Below, in pieces: positions 8,271-16,102 of a DNA stretch of 37,604 nucleotides (positions are counted from its first letter, which is position 1; every line of letters begins with the position of its first letter). The stretch comes from an uncultured Desulfovibrio sp. (GTDB taxonomy: Bacteria > Desulfobacterota > Desulfovibrionia > Desulfovibrionales > Desulfovibrionaceae). The notes under the pieces are model-generated. The model saw nothing but the letters and a program-made list of their open reading frames with translations. It did not search any database and was not told the origin of the DNA. A program made the translations under genes and the position numbers. The stretch covers positions 1-37,604 of the forward strand of contig CALUWU010000155.1 of the NCBI GenBank assembly GCA_944324555.1, given 5' to 3'.

Positions 8271-9947
8271 ATGGCTATTCGCATCACGCAGCAATATATG
8301 TACGGCTCCATGGTTTCGGGCATGCAGTCCAGTCTGGGCAAGCTCATGGAAACCATGGAACAGGGGTCGACCCAGAAGAAGGTCAACCGGCCTTCCGACG
8401 ATCCGGCGGCCGCCTACCGTATCCTGACGACGCGCGACTCCATCGAGGAGACCGAGCGCTATCTCTCCAACGTCAACGAGGCCAAGGGCTGGCTTGAACT
8501 GACGGACTCCACCCTGGGGCAGCTGACCACGCTGATGTCGCAGATCAAGTCCCTCATGGAACAGTCCTCCACGTCCTCGTACACGGAGGCGGAGCGCGCC
8601 ATCATGGCGGATCAGGCCTGGCAGATGTTCGGGCAGATCCTCAACCTGTCCAACACGGAATTCAACGGCAACAAGCTGTTCGCGGGCCACAAGTACAACG
8701 AAAGCGCCTTCGAGAAGGGGCTGGCCATTTCCGTGTCCATGATGGACGATTACAAGCCCGGCGACGCTGAGTACGAGACGTCGAGCAAGAAGCAGTGGAC
8801 GGACGCCATCGCGGAAGGTCACATCACCGTGACCGGCTCCAGCGACAGTTCCATCGCCATTCAGTTTCTTGACGACGGCCGCATCACCAGCACCGGCCCC
8901 TGCGACGAAAACGGCGCGGACAAGCCGCTGACCTACCGCTGGAGCAGCGACGGCGGCAAGACCTGGCAGGAAGGCACGCTGGGCGCGAACGAGACCAAGA
9001 TTGTGGTTCCCGGCGCGGAAGTGGACTTCTCCAAGCTGGGCAACGGCGAAACGCTGGACATTACCGCCGCCGAAAAGACGAGCGACGGCGAATTCAGCAC
9101 GGAAGACGGCACGGTCTTCTTCCTGAAGCCGACCGCCATCTACCAGGGCGACACCAACAACCCCCCGCCGCAGATCTCCATCTCGAACGCCCCCGGTTCT
9201 CAGGGGTCGACCGGTCTGGAAGTTTCGGCGGAAGGAACCTTCGGCAGCAACGTGCTGGTGCGCTTTGACGGCGTCAAGCAGCCTGACGGCAGCATAGGCG
9301 GGAATATTTCCCTTGATGGAAACGATACGTTCGCCTATTCCTACAGCACCGACAACGGGGCGACTTGGATCACGGCCTACGGGCAGGCCACGGGGCAGCA
9401 GCCGCTGCGCCTGACCATTCCCGGCGGTTTTCTGGATATCGACGCGACCAACGCCCAGAACGGAAACACCCTTGAAGCCGGTTCGCAGATTCTCGTTCAC
9501 CCCCGGCGCGCCGACCTCGGTTACGAGGTGATGAAGGGAACCTACATCGACGTCAACAACGTGGGCACCGATATCTTCGGCGGCTATTACAACGACAAGC
9601 CCGCCCTGACGGACGATACGAACCTGTTCAACATCATGGGCGACTTCATCGCCGCGCTGGAATTCAACAACCAGGAAGGCTGCCAGGAATCTCTGGCCAA
9701 GCTGGAGTCGGCCCTGAAGCACGTGACCCGGCAGGAAAGCCGCATCGGGGCTCTGGAAAACAGAACGTCGCTGGCCTATGATATCAATACCGCGACCATG
9801 CTTTCCCAGGAAGAAGTGCTGAGCACTACCGAAGATATCGATCTGACGGAACTGCTCGTTAAGCAGACCCAGCAGATGACGACCTATCAGACGGTGCTCA
9901 TGTCGTCTTCGAGCATCATGAACATGGGTCTTATCAATTACCTGTAG
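8271..9947 (+). CDS. flgL: Flagellar hook-associated protein 3 FlgL, enlarged
   Basis: Second hook-filament junction protein, homologous to flagellin at its ends. The N-terminus (MAIRITQQYMYGSMVSGMQS, then NRPSDDPAAAYRIL) and C-terminus (TEDIDLTELLVKQTQQMTTYQTVL) are the flagellin-like D0/D1 helices. It has 558 residues against about 300-320 in enteric FlgL. The excess lies at about residues 170-430 and contains two beta-rich modules, one with YRWSSDGGKTW near residue 221 and one with YSYSTDNGATW near residue 355, each followed by a stretch ending in a beta-rich F/ILV-P motif. The ribosome site GGAGGA (8261-8266) is close to the ATG. Last recognised gene of the flgN-flgK-flgL unit. Confidence 0.94.
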   Translation: MAIRITQQYMYGSMVSGMQSSLGKLMETMEQGSTQKKVNRPSDDPAAAYRILTTRDSIEETERYLSNVNEAKGWLELTDSTLGQLTTLMSQIKSLMEQSSTSSYTEAERAIMADQAWQMFGQILNLSNTEFNGNKLFAGHKYNESAFEKGLAISVSMMDDYKPGDAEYETSSKKQWTDAIAEGHITVTGSSDSSIAIQFLDDGRITSTGPCDENGADKPLTYRWSSDGGKTWQEGTLGANETKIVVPGAEVDFSKLGNGETLDITAAEKTSDGEFSTEDGTVFFLKPTAIYQGDTNNPPPQISISNAPGSQGSTGLEVSAEGTFGSNVLVRFDGVKQPDGSIGGNISLDGNDTFAYSYSTDNGATWITAYGQATGQQPLRLTIPGGFLDIDATNAQNGNTLEAGSQILVHPRRADLGYEVMKGTYIDVNNVGTDIFGGYYNDKPALTDDTNLFNIMGDFIAALEFNNQEGCQESLAKLESALKHVTRQESRIGALENRTSLAYDINTATMLSQEEVLSTTEDIDLTELLVKQTQQMTTYQTVLMSSSSIMNMGLINYL

Positions 9948-10182
9948 ACGTAGACGCAGTTTGCCGGAGCCGGGGAGGACAGGGCAGGCCTGAAAGGGGT
10001 TGTTCTGGCGGCTGCGGAAGCGAATGTCTGAGCCCGCGTGCAGGGATAGATCCTTTTTTCCGCGCACGCGGGCAATCTGCATATTGAAAAGACGCGCATT
10101 CATCGTTACTCTGTTCCGCAACGCGGTCCCGCGGATAACACAGAACCAAGCAGGATAATGCTTGTTTGACGGCTGTAGAGCT
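9948..10182. other. flgL-fliW gap with hairpin; no csrA
   Basis: 235 bases with no gene in any frame that resembles CsrA. A hairpin CCCGCGTGC / GCACGCGGG spans about 10036-10077; its loop contains GCAGGGATAG, which resembles the CsrA-binding consensus (RUACARGGAUGU). No T-run follows the stem in the plus direction, so it is not a standard terminator. Confidence 0.5.
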
Positions 10183-10716
10183 ATGGCAGAAGACAAGACA
10201 ATGGAAATTGATACTCGTCTGGGACGTCGTACCGTGCAAACGGACAAGATTGTTCATTTTCCGCGCGGCCTTGCCGGCTTCGAGAATGAACGCGAGTTCG
10301 TTCTGCTCCAGGTTCAGCCCAATGCGCCCCTGCTGGTGCTGCAAAGCATCTCCAGCCCCCATGTGGGCCTGCTGGTGGCGGATCCGTACAGCTTTCAGCC
10401 TTCCTATCCCGTCACGATTGGAGACGCCGATCAGGCGCTGCTGCGCCTTCAGAGCGTGGACGACGCCGCCGTGCTGGTCACGGTGAGCATCCCTGAAGGC
10501 GATCCAAGCAACGCCCTGCTGAATCTCATGGGACCCATTGTCATCAATCACAGGAATTGCGTCGGATTGCAGGTCGCTCAGATGGGCGACGGCCCCGCGC
10601 AGGTCCGTATCGGCGATCATCTGGGCAACGTTCCGCCGGAAGGCGGGATGCCGCAACGCGATTTGCGCTTTACGCCCGTAAAGCCCGACGATGAAAAGAA
10701 AACGGACGAAGCCTGA
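10183..10716 (+). CDS. fliW: Flagellar assembly factor FliW
   Basis: FliW binds flagellin and antagonises the RNA-binding translational repressor CsrA, so that flagellin synthesis follows export. The sequence has FliW hallmarks: IVHFPRGLAGFENEREFVLLQ near residue 25, ISSPHVGLLVADPYSF, and LLNLMGPIVINHRN in the second half. It has 177 residues from the ATG at 10183. The start is uncertain: an in-frame TTG at 10162 has AGGA six bases upstream, and an internal ATG at 10201 aligns with shorter FliW proteins; none has a strong ribosome site. It follows flgL, as in other Desulfovibrio, but the csrA gene usually between them is missing. Confidence 0.92.
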   Translation: MAEDKTMEIDTRLGRRTVQTDKIVHFPRGLAGFENEREFVLLQVQPNAPLLVLQSISSPHVGLLVADPYSFQPSYPVTIGDADQALLRLQSVDDAAVLVTVSIPEGDPSNALLNLMGPIVINHRNCVGLQVAQMGDGPAQVRIGDHLGNVPPEGGMPQRDLRFTPVKPDDEKKTDEA

Positions 10717-10740
10717 TCGGCCCGTCCGGTTTGACAGAAC

Positions 10741-10765
10741 GCGTTCCGCGCCGGGCGCGGAACGC
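10741..10765. repeat. Perfect hairpin after fliW
   Basis: Eleven-base perfect arms GCGTTCCGCGC / GCGCGGAACGC with a CGG loop, just upstream of the fliW terminator. No T-run, so probably an mRNA 3' structure. Confidence 0.6.
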
Positions 10766-10773
10766 GAAACGCA

Positions 10774-10807
10774 AAAGGCCGCCGTTCCTTCGGGAACGGC
10801 GGCCTTT
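10774..10807. terminator. Intrinsic terminator after fliW
   Basis: Perfect 15-base arms (AAAGGCCGCCGTTCC and its complement) closed by a TTCG tetraloop, with A residues before and T residues after the stem. It can end transcripts from the flagellar operon and is nearly symmetric. Confidence 0.85.
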
Positions 10808-10922
10808 CCGCGCATGTAGGGTCAGGACTCATTATCAAGAACATGTCCTCCTGCGGGATAATATGCAAAAATAAAATATCACTGCATGTTATGAAAAACT
10901 TCCATCTTTACTTCAGTACATT

Positions 10923-11062
10923 AGAGCAATTTCAGTTTGAAACGCTGCGTGTTCCAAACCATACGGCCTCTCGTTTCGCGGAAAAAACGCGGTTTTTCCA
11001 CTCGCTTTGGGCCGGGCGGCGCGCCGCCGCCTCGCGTTTCACCTTTTTCAAAGGTGAAACGC
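10923..11062 (+). repeat. Interspersed repeat, full-length copy 1
   Basis: Two joined parts. The first (10924-10960) shares AGAGCAATTTCAGTTTGAAA with the palindrome at 5176-5230. The second (10973-11062) begins CGTTTCGCGGAAAAAACG, continues through CACTCGCTTTGGGCCGGGCG and ends in a 13-base perfect hairpin (11034-11046 / 11050-11062). The second part recurs on the minus strand at 29374-29456 and 30315-30375. The gap lies between convergent transcripts from fliW and flgM. Confidence 0.75.
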
Positions 11063-11301
11063 TCTATGCGCGGGTTTTGGGGAAGATGGGGGAGTTTGAG
11101 GGGGAAGAAAATCGTAATGAGTCCCGAGCCCAGAGAGAAAGAAAGCCGGAAATCGTTGCGACGGGATGAAGACCCCCGCAGTCAGACAGACAGGGGGCGG
11201 ACGTTCAGAGGCGGCCGTCGCGGGAGGAAGAGTCCCGCGACGGCCGCCGGTATCTCCTTCAGGCGGCTTCCCCGGCCGGGGAACTCTGAAGGCGGCGCAT
11301 T
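11063..11301. other. Non-coding gap with two large hairpins after flgM
   Basis: No gene seen. Hairpin 11211-11247 has perfect 15-base arms GCGGCCGTCGCGGGA; hairpin 11256-11292 is nested, with CCTTCAG / CTGAAGG outside and the palindrome TTCCCCGGCCGGGGAA inside. Both lie just past the flgM stop (minus strand) and probably form its mRNA 3' end, though neither has a clear T-run. Confidence 0.55.
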
Positions 11302-11613
11302 CTAGATTGTGAACAGGGCGGATTCTTCGCGCACAAGAGCCGCCGCAATCAGGCGGCTGTCGCGGGCGTAGGTGCCGTCGGCAACCTGCGCGCGCAGACG
11401 CGCCACCTTTTCGGCGCGTACGTCCGGCGCTTCCTGCGCGGCCTTGCGGGCCACGCTCAGGAGCTGACCGTCCTGCGATACCTGTACGGTATCGCCCTGC
11501 GGCGTTGCGCCGGCGCCGTTCGCGCGACCGCGCCGCTGCGCGGCGTCGCCCGTAGCCCCAGAAACATTGCCGCCATAGGCGTCTACGGCGTTTGTCAGTT
11601 GCTGTATATCCAT
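11302..11613 (-). CDS. flgM: Anti-sigma28 factor FlgM
   Basis: Predicted to hold the flagellar sigma factor FliA (sigma28) inactive until the hook is complete, then to be exported. It has 103 residues; the C-terminal half matches FlgM (DTVQVSQDGQLLSVARKAA, then VRAEKVARLRAQVADGTYAR and DSRLIAAALVREE). The N-terminal half is glycine- and alanine-rich and presumably disordered. The ATG at 11613 follows a GGAGGGAT ribosome site. It is second in a two-gene unit behind a sigma28 promoter (12112-12138), the usual feedback arrangement. Confidence 0.93.
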   Translation of the reverse strand: MDIQQLTNAVDAYGGNVSGATGDAAQRRGRANGAGATPQGDTVQVSQDGQLLSVARKAAQEAPDVRAEKVARLRAQVADGTYARDSRLIAAALVREESALFTI

Positions 11614-11643
11614 ACTATCCCTCCGACTGCCGATATGAGTCCG

Positions 11644-12087
11644 TTACCTCGATCCCAGGGGCGGCGGCTTGTCCAGCATGCTTTGATGCACCAGCTGGCG
11701 CGTAATGCGCCAGAGAGCGAATCGCGTCTGCTTCTGGGCGTCCTCGGACAAAGGCTGCGCCCCCTGCGGGCCACGACCCACAAAACGCAGTTGTTCGCCG
11801 GGCGGGTAGGTGAACAGGAGCTCCTGCCCCACACTCTTTCCCAGTTCCCGACGAATTTCCTCTACCATCGGATTTTCGCTGCCCGTATAAATCAGGCTTT
11901 CGTATAGTTCACGCGCAACTTGCTCCACATACGCGCGACGCTTGATTTCGGGATCGGGGTCATGCGGCGACTCGCCTTCGGCCAGTCTCATCTTTACCCG
12001 TAGCCGGGCCAGCCTGCGCGCCGAGAGCAGTTGCTGCTCGTAGCCGCGAAGCATGGACCGCAGTTGCGGATTCATGGTTTCTTCCAT
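11644..12087 (-). CDS. Conserved FlgM-associated protein of unknown function
   Basis: 147 residues, soluble, charged and mainly helical (RRLARLRVKMRLAEGE; EIKRRAYVEQVARELYESLIYTG; MVEEIRRELGKSVGQELLFTYPP). I recall a Desulfovibrio family named after DVU0524, described as FlgM-associated, and length and position fit it; the function is unknown. It is transcribed with flgM, 30 bases upstream, directly behind a sigma28 promoter, so it is expected to be a late flagellar gene, perhaps helping FlgM or filament assembly. The ATG at 12087 is used; an in-frame ATG at 12075 with GGAAG seven bases before it is an equally good start. Confidence 0.75.
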   Translation of the reverse strand: MEETMNPQLRSMLRGYEQQLLSARRLARLRVKMRLAEGESPHDPDPEIKRRAYVEQVARELYESLIYTGSENPMVEEIRRELGKSVGQELLFTYPPGEQLRFVGRGPQGAQPLSEDAQKQTRFALWRITRQLVHQSMLDKPPPLGSR

Positions 12088-12111
12088 GGCGTTATCCCCG
12101 TCTTACAGGCA

Positions 12112-12138
12112 CTTTCGGCAAAGGAGCGTAAAACTTTA
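12112..12138 (-). promoter_or_regulatory. Sigma28 (FliA) promoter of the flgM unit
   Basis: On the minus strand TAAAGTTT (12131-12138), 11 bases, then GCCGAAAG (12112-12119). The sigma28 consensus is TAAAGTTT-N11-GCCGATAA, so the -35 box and spacing are exact and the -10 box differs at two bases. It lies 25 bases before the start of the first gene. Confidence 0.88.
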
Positions 12139-12206
12139 GACCTGTTATCCCCGAAAGGCGAAATACTCCGGGGGCAACGCGCGACGCGCGGAGCGCGTCC
12201 GAATAG

Positions 12207-13226
12207 TTACGCCGGCCAGCGGCGCGACGCGCGCGTCAGACCGTCCCGCCGCACCCGCAGCGCGGCGCAGGAAGGAGTATCGTCGGCCAGGGCAAAAGCG
12301 TCAAGGGGGGGCATGACGGCCAGCGCCGTCGCCAGCGCGTCGGCGGTCGCGGCGTCGCGGGCCAGAACGCTCATGCTGCCGAGCGCGGGGCTTTCGCCGG
12401 TTGCCGGGTGCAGCAGATGATGCCGCCTGCCCGCGGCGTCGTAGCGCATTTCGTATCCGCCGGAAGTCGCCAGCGCGGCGTCGCGCAGCTCCAGCACGGC
12501 GGGGAAGCGATTCTTGCCGGCGGGGTCTTCAACGGCGACGCGCCAGGCGATGCCCGGGGCGCGTTCGCCGCTGGCCAGCATGTCGCCGCCCGCGTTGACG
12601 AGGAAGTGAGGGCAGCCCGCCGCCCGCAGCGCGCGCCCCATTGCGTCCGCGACGGCGCCCTTGGCGATGCCGTCCAGCGTCAGGGCCATGCCCTCGCGGC
12701 GCAGGCGCGCGCCGCCGGCGTCCAGACGCACGCCGTCGGCGTCGACCAGCGCCAGCGCCTCGCGCAGCTCCGCGACGTCGACGGCTTTCCGCCGCGCTTT
12801 CGCCCGCTCAAGAAGGCGCGTCAGCGGCAGCACCGAAGGGTTGAAGGCCTCGTTGCTCCAGCGGCCGACGAGGCGGGCGCGCCGCAGCACGCCGGCCAGT
12901 TCCGGCGGCACGTCGCGCAGGGCGCCCTGCGCGTTGAGTACGGACAATGCGGAAGCGCCGTCGAAACGGCTGAAAATGCCTTCCAGCCGGCGGCACTCGG
13001 CAAAGGCGGCCGCGGCGGCTTCCCGCGCCAGATCGGCGTCGCACTGGGCAAGAGAAACGGCGACGCTGGTCCCCATGCGGAGCTCCGTATACACATGAGG
13101 CGTCGCGACGTCGGACGCGGAGGCGAGCGCGCGGACAGGGCCGGGGACAAGCAGCATGCCGCCCGTCAGGAGCAGGCCGCGCAGCGCCTGACGGCGGGAA
13201 GAGGAAAAGCGAGCGGTAGTCTTCAT
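12207..13226 (-). CDS. apbE: FAD:protein FMN transferase (ApbE/RnfF)
   Basis: Transfers FMN from FAD to a Ser/Thr of target proteins; here the expected targets are RnfG and RnfD. It has 339 residues from ATG 13226 (AGGGAG upstream). The N-terminus carries a Tat-like signal (SSRRQALRGLLLTGG, ending VRALA), so it acts in the periplasm. ApbE motifs seen: the early MGTSVAVSL strand, ECRRLEGIFSRFD, LDGIAKGAVADAM, NAGGDMLASGER, and HHLLHPATGESP before the C-terminal ADALATALAVM helix. It is the last gene of the Rnf operon, 121 bases after rnfB; a hairpin (about 13240-13266) lies between. Confidence 0.94.
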   Translation of the reverse strand: MKTTARFSSSRRQALRGLLLTGGMLLVPGPVRALASASDVATPHVYTELRMGTSVAVSLAQCDADLAREAAAAAFAECRRLEGIFSRFDGASALSVLNAQGALRDVPPELAGVLRRARLVGRWSNEAFNPSVLPLTRLLERAKARRKAVDVAELREALALVDADGVRLDAGGARLRREGMALTLDGIAKGAVADAMGRALRAAGCPHFLVNAGGDMLASGERAPGIAWRVAVEDPAGKNRFPAVLELRDAALATSGGYEMRYDAAGRRHHLLHPATGESPALGSMSVLARDAATADALATALAVMPPLDAFALADDTPSCAALRVRRDGLTRASRRWPA

Positions 13227-13347
13227 ACGGGCTCCCTGGCGGATCGGCCGCAAGGCCGGCCGATCCTGTTAAGCTGTGAGCGGCGACGCCGGAAAGAGCC
13301 GCCGCGGAATCGACGAACCGGGGGAGGGCGACGTTTCCCGTCCCTCA

Positions 13348-14211
13348 TTACGGCGCGGGCGTCGCGGCCGAGACGGCGGCGCTCGCGGTGCGGACAGCGG
13401 CGGAAATGCCGTTCACCGGGCGAAGAATGTGGCGGGCGCAGGCCGTGATGCAGGCCTGCCCGCAGTCGTCGCCGTAGGAAAGGCAGAGGCGCTGTTCCAC
13501 TTCAATGCGATTGTCCTTCATGGAAAGAGCCTTCGCGGGGCAGTTTCTGACGCACTTGCCGCAGGAGATGCAGCCGACGTCGCAGACGTCGCTGACGGCC
13601 CGCAGCTTGTCGCGGGAGTTGCAGAAAACCGCGATGCGCGCGCGCTTGGGAACAAGCTCCAGCACGCCGCGCGGGCAGGCGTCGACGCACGCGCCGCAGC
13701 CGGTGCAGAGATTGGCGTTGACGCGCACGACGCCCTCTTCGACGCGCATGGCCCCGAAGGGGCAGACCTGCACGCAGTCGCCGAAGCCGAGGCAGGAATA
13801 CTTGCAGATATCCACGCCGCCGCGCAGCATGGCGGCCGCCGCGCAGGAGGGCATGCCTTCGTACTGGTAGCGGAGGGCCACGTTGCCCGCGTTCTTGTCG
13901 CAGCGGCGCAGCGAGCGCAGGGGATCGGCCTCGGCCACGGCCTTGCCGGTCAGCTCCCCGACGGCAATGCGTACTTCGGGGCCGCCCGCGCAGCAGCGGT
14001 TGGCGGGAACGCCGGGATCGTTGACCACGGCGGTGGCGTAGCCTTCGCAGCCGGCAAAGCCGCAGCCGCCGCAGTTGGCGCCGGGCAGCGCCTCAAGCAC
14101 GGCCTGGACGCGCGGGTCCTCCTCCACATGGAAGACGCGGGAGGCCACGGCCAGCAGGACGGCGGCCACGAGACCAAGGGCGAAGAGGGTAATGATGGAA
14201 GCGCTTACCAT
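13348..14211 (-). CDS. rnfB: Rnf complex ferredoxin-type subunit RnfB
   Basis: Cytoplasm-facing iron-sulfur subunit that receives electrons from ferredoxin in Rnf complexes. 287 residues: an N-terminal membrane helix (IITLFALGLVAAVLLAVAS), then the NCGGCGFAGCEGYA cluster motif, followed by CKYSCLGFGDCVQVCPFGAM, LCTGCGACVDACPRG and CISCGKCVRNCPAKA. A further C-terminal cysteine group (CLSYGDDCGQACITAC) is not the common ferredoxin pattern. The Ala/Val-rich tail is dispensable-looking. It follows rnfA by 16 bases and precedes apbE. Confidence 0.96.
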   Translation of the reverse strand: MVSASIITLFALGLVAAVLLAVASRVFHVEEDPRVQAVLEALPGANCGGCGFAGCEGYATAVVNDPGVPANRCCAGGPEVRIAVGELTGKAVAEADPLRSLRRCDKNAGNVALRYQYEGMPSCAAAAMLRGGVDICKYSCLGFGDCVQVCPFGAMRVEEGVVRVNANLCTGCGACVDACPRGVLELVPKRARIAVFCNSRDKLRAVSDVCDVGCISCGKCVRNCPAKALSMKDNRIEVEQRLCLSYGDDCGQACITACARHILRPVNGISAAVRTASAAVSAATPAP

Positions 14212-14227
14212 GATCTCTCCTCCCCTG

Positions 14228-14803
14228 TCAGTTGGCCATGCCCTTGAAGCCCATGAACGCCAGCGACATCAGCCCGGCCATGATCAGCGCGATGGGCGTG
14301 CCCGCCATGGCCTTGGGCAGGCGGCAGGTATCCAGACGTTCGCGAATGCCGGCCATGAGCAGCAGGGCCAGCGTAAAGCCCATGCTGGAGGCCAGACCGT
14401 AGAGCACGGAAGTGAGCAGGTCGTATTCTTCCCGCTGCACGAGGATTGCGACGCCCATGACGGCGCAGTTGGTCGTGATGAGCGGCAGGAAGATGCCCAG
14501 CGCCGCGTACAGGGGCGGCAGCATCTTCTTGAGGAACATTTCCACGAACTGCACCAGCGCGGCGATGACCACGATGAAGACGATGGTTTGCAGGTAGCCG
14601 AGCCCCAGCGGATCAAGCACGCATTTCTGCATGATCCAGGTGAAGAAGGTGGAAACGACGATGACGAAGATGACCGCGCCGCCCATGCCGAGGGCCACGC
14701 CGCGTTCCTTGGAGCAGCCCAGATAGGGACAGTTGCCCAGATACTGCGCCAGCACGATGTTGTTGACAAAGACGGCGGCGATGAAGAGCTGAAATATTTC
14801 CAT
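14228..14803 (-). CDS. rnfA: Rnf complex membrane subunit RnfA
   Basis: Integral membrane subunit of the Rnf complex, with six predicted helices. The family start MEIFQLFIAAVFVNNIVLAQ and the two conserved cysteine regions (LGNCPYLGCS and TTNCAVMG) are present; in known structures RnfA and RnfE share a [2Fe-2S] cluster within the membrane through such cysteines. Length 191 is standard. It is homologous to RnfE but inverted in topology. Tightly spaced in the operon (nine bases after rnfE). Confidence 0.97.
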   Translation of the reverse strand: MEIFQLFIAAVFVNNIVLAQYLGNCPYLGCSKERGVALGMGGAVIFVIVVSTFFTWIMQKCVLDPLGLGYLQTIVFIVVIAALVQFVEMFLKKMLPPLYAALGIFLPLITTNCAVMGVAILVQREEYDLLTSVLYGLASSMGFTLALLLMAGIRERLDTCRLPKAMAGTPIALIMAGLMSLAFMGFKGMAN

Positions 14804-14812
14804 AAGACCTCC

Positions 14813-15514
14813 CTACTGCGCTTGAGCGTCCCGGGCGCCCGCGCCGCAGGCCGCGCAGCCGCCGCAGGCGCCGCAGCCCTGCTGCTGTCGTGCCAGCGCC
14901 TCGGCCTGTTCGCCCTTGCGGCGCGCCTGCCGGAAGGCGAGCATGTTCATGCCCGCGAGGATGAGACCCAGGCAGATGAAGGCGCCCGGCGCCTGCACCA
15001 TGATGCGCAGGGGTTCGTACCCTTCCGGCATGACGGCCATGCCGAACCAGGTGCCGTTGCCCAGAATTTCGCGGATGGAACCGAGAAAGGTCAGGGACAT
15101 GGTGAATCCGAGCCCCATGCCGAGCCCGTCGGCCGCGGAGGCGGCGACGCCGTTCTTGGCGGCGAAGGCTTCCGCGCGGCCGAGGATGATGCAGTTCACC
15201 ACGATGAGCGGCACGAAGATGCCCAGCCGCTGATACAGGGGATAGGCGTAGGCCTGCATGAGCAGTTCCACCGCCACCACGAGCGAGGCCGCGATGACGA
15301 TGAAGCAGGCGATGCGGACCTTGGCCGGAATGATATGGCGCACCATGGATATGATCATGTTGGACAGCGTCAGCACGAAGACGACCGCCGCGCCCATGCC
15401 GAGGCCGTTTTCGGCCGAGTTGGTGACGGCCAGCGTGGGGCACAGGCCCAGCACCAGCCGGAAGGGAGGCAGTTCCTTCCAGAGACCCTTGGTAAATTCC
15501 TTCAATACGCTCAT
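14813..15514 (-). CDS. rnfE: Rnf complex membrane subunit RnfE with Cys-rich tail
   Basis: Six-helix partner of RnfA. The core matches RnfE: LGLCPTLAVTNSAENGLGMG near residue 23, VNCIILGRAEAFA near residue 107, and the final helix AFICLGLILAGMNML. At 233 residues it is somewhat longer than usual because of a C-terminal extension after residue 195 that ends with four cysteines at about 214, 217, 220 and 223 in a CX2CX2CX2C pattern (GCGACGGCAACG). I do not know this tail from other RnfE proteins; it could bind an iron-sulfur cluster or metal on the cytoplasmic side. Ten bases after rnfG. Confidence 0.95.
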   Translation of the reverse strand: MSVLKEFTKGLWKELPPFRLVLGLCPTLAVTNSAENGLGMGAAVVFVLTLSNMIISMVRHIIPAKVRIACFIVIAASLVVAVELLMQAYAYPLYQRLGIFVPLIVVNCIILGRAEAFAAKNGVAASAADGLGMGLGFTMSLTFLGSIREILGNGTWFGMAVMPEGYEPLRIMVQAPGAFICLGLILAGMNMLAFRQARRKGEQAEALARQQQGCGACGGCAACGAGARDAQAQ

Positions 15515-15524
15515 GCCAGCCTCC

Positions 15525-16100
15525 TTATTGGGCCCACGCGGCGAGGATATCCTTTTTCAGACGAGCGTAGACGGCGGCGGCGTTGTTGACCGCGCCCACG
15601 GCGCCGGCGGACGAGATGGTCGCCCCGGAAACGCCGTCGATGACGCCGCCGCCGGAGGAGAGCCCCACCGGCGCCTTCTGCCCGGGGAACTGGCCGGTAA
15701 AGGCCGGTTCGGCAATGCGCATGCCGAGACCGGGCGTTTCCTTGAGCGTGGTGGCGCCGATGCCCGCCAGGGTGTCGTCGGCGATATTGAAGCCCACCAT
15801 GATGTTGACGTCGCCGCCGTAGCCCTTGGAACCGTGTTCGAGCGCCACGCCCACGAGCGCGCCGCCCGAACGGACGGGGAAGACGATGAAGCTCCGGCCG
15901 TCGGCCTCGAAGCGCCTGCGCTCGCCGATGGGATCGTTTTCCGCATACGGAAAGACGCGCTTGATGGCCGGTCCCTGCACGTTGGCCAGCACCTGTTCCT
16001 CGATGCGGGGCGCGGTAATCATTTTAAGATAGGAGAGCGCGAAGCCGGAAAGGCCGCACAGCATCGACAACACGACAATCATGCGAAGCATGTCGCGCAT
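15525..16100 (-). CDS. rnfG: Rnf complex flavoprotein subunit RnfG
   Basis: Membrane-anchored periplasmic subunit with a covalent FMN. 191 residues: one N-terminal helix (MIVVLSMLCGLSGFALSYL), then the FMN-binding domain with ETPGLGMRI and the flavinylation site VSGATISSAG, whose threonine (about residue 163) should be modified by the ApbE at 12207-13226. Only two bases separate it from rnfD, so translational coupling is likely. Confidence 0.96.
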   Translation of the reverse strand: MRDMLRMIVVLSMLCGLSGFALSYLKMITAPRIEEQVLANVQGPAIKRVFPYAENDPIGERRRFEADGRSFIVFPVRSGGALVGVALEHGSKGYGGDVNIMVGFNIADDTLAGIGATTLKETPGLGMRIAEPAFTGQFPGQKAPVGLSSGGGVIDGVSGATISSAGAVGAVNNAAAVYARLKKDILAAWAQ

Positions 16101-16102
16101 GG

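Noticed and set aside
9948-10182. A degraded csrA
   Set aside because: All three plus frames were read; none shows the CsrA start (MLILTR) or the later conserved residues.
12088-12206. Possible small gene between the flgM companion and apbE
   Set aside because: Occupied by the sigma28 promoter and a short spacer; no frame with a start and ribosome site.
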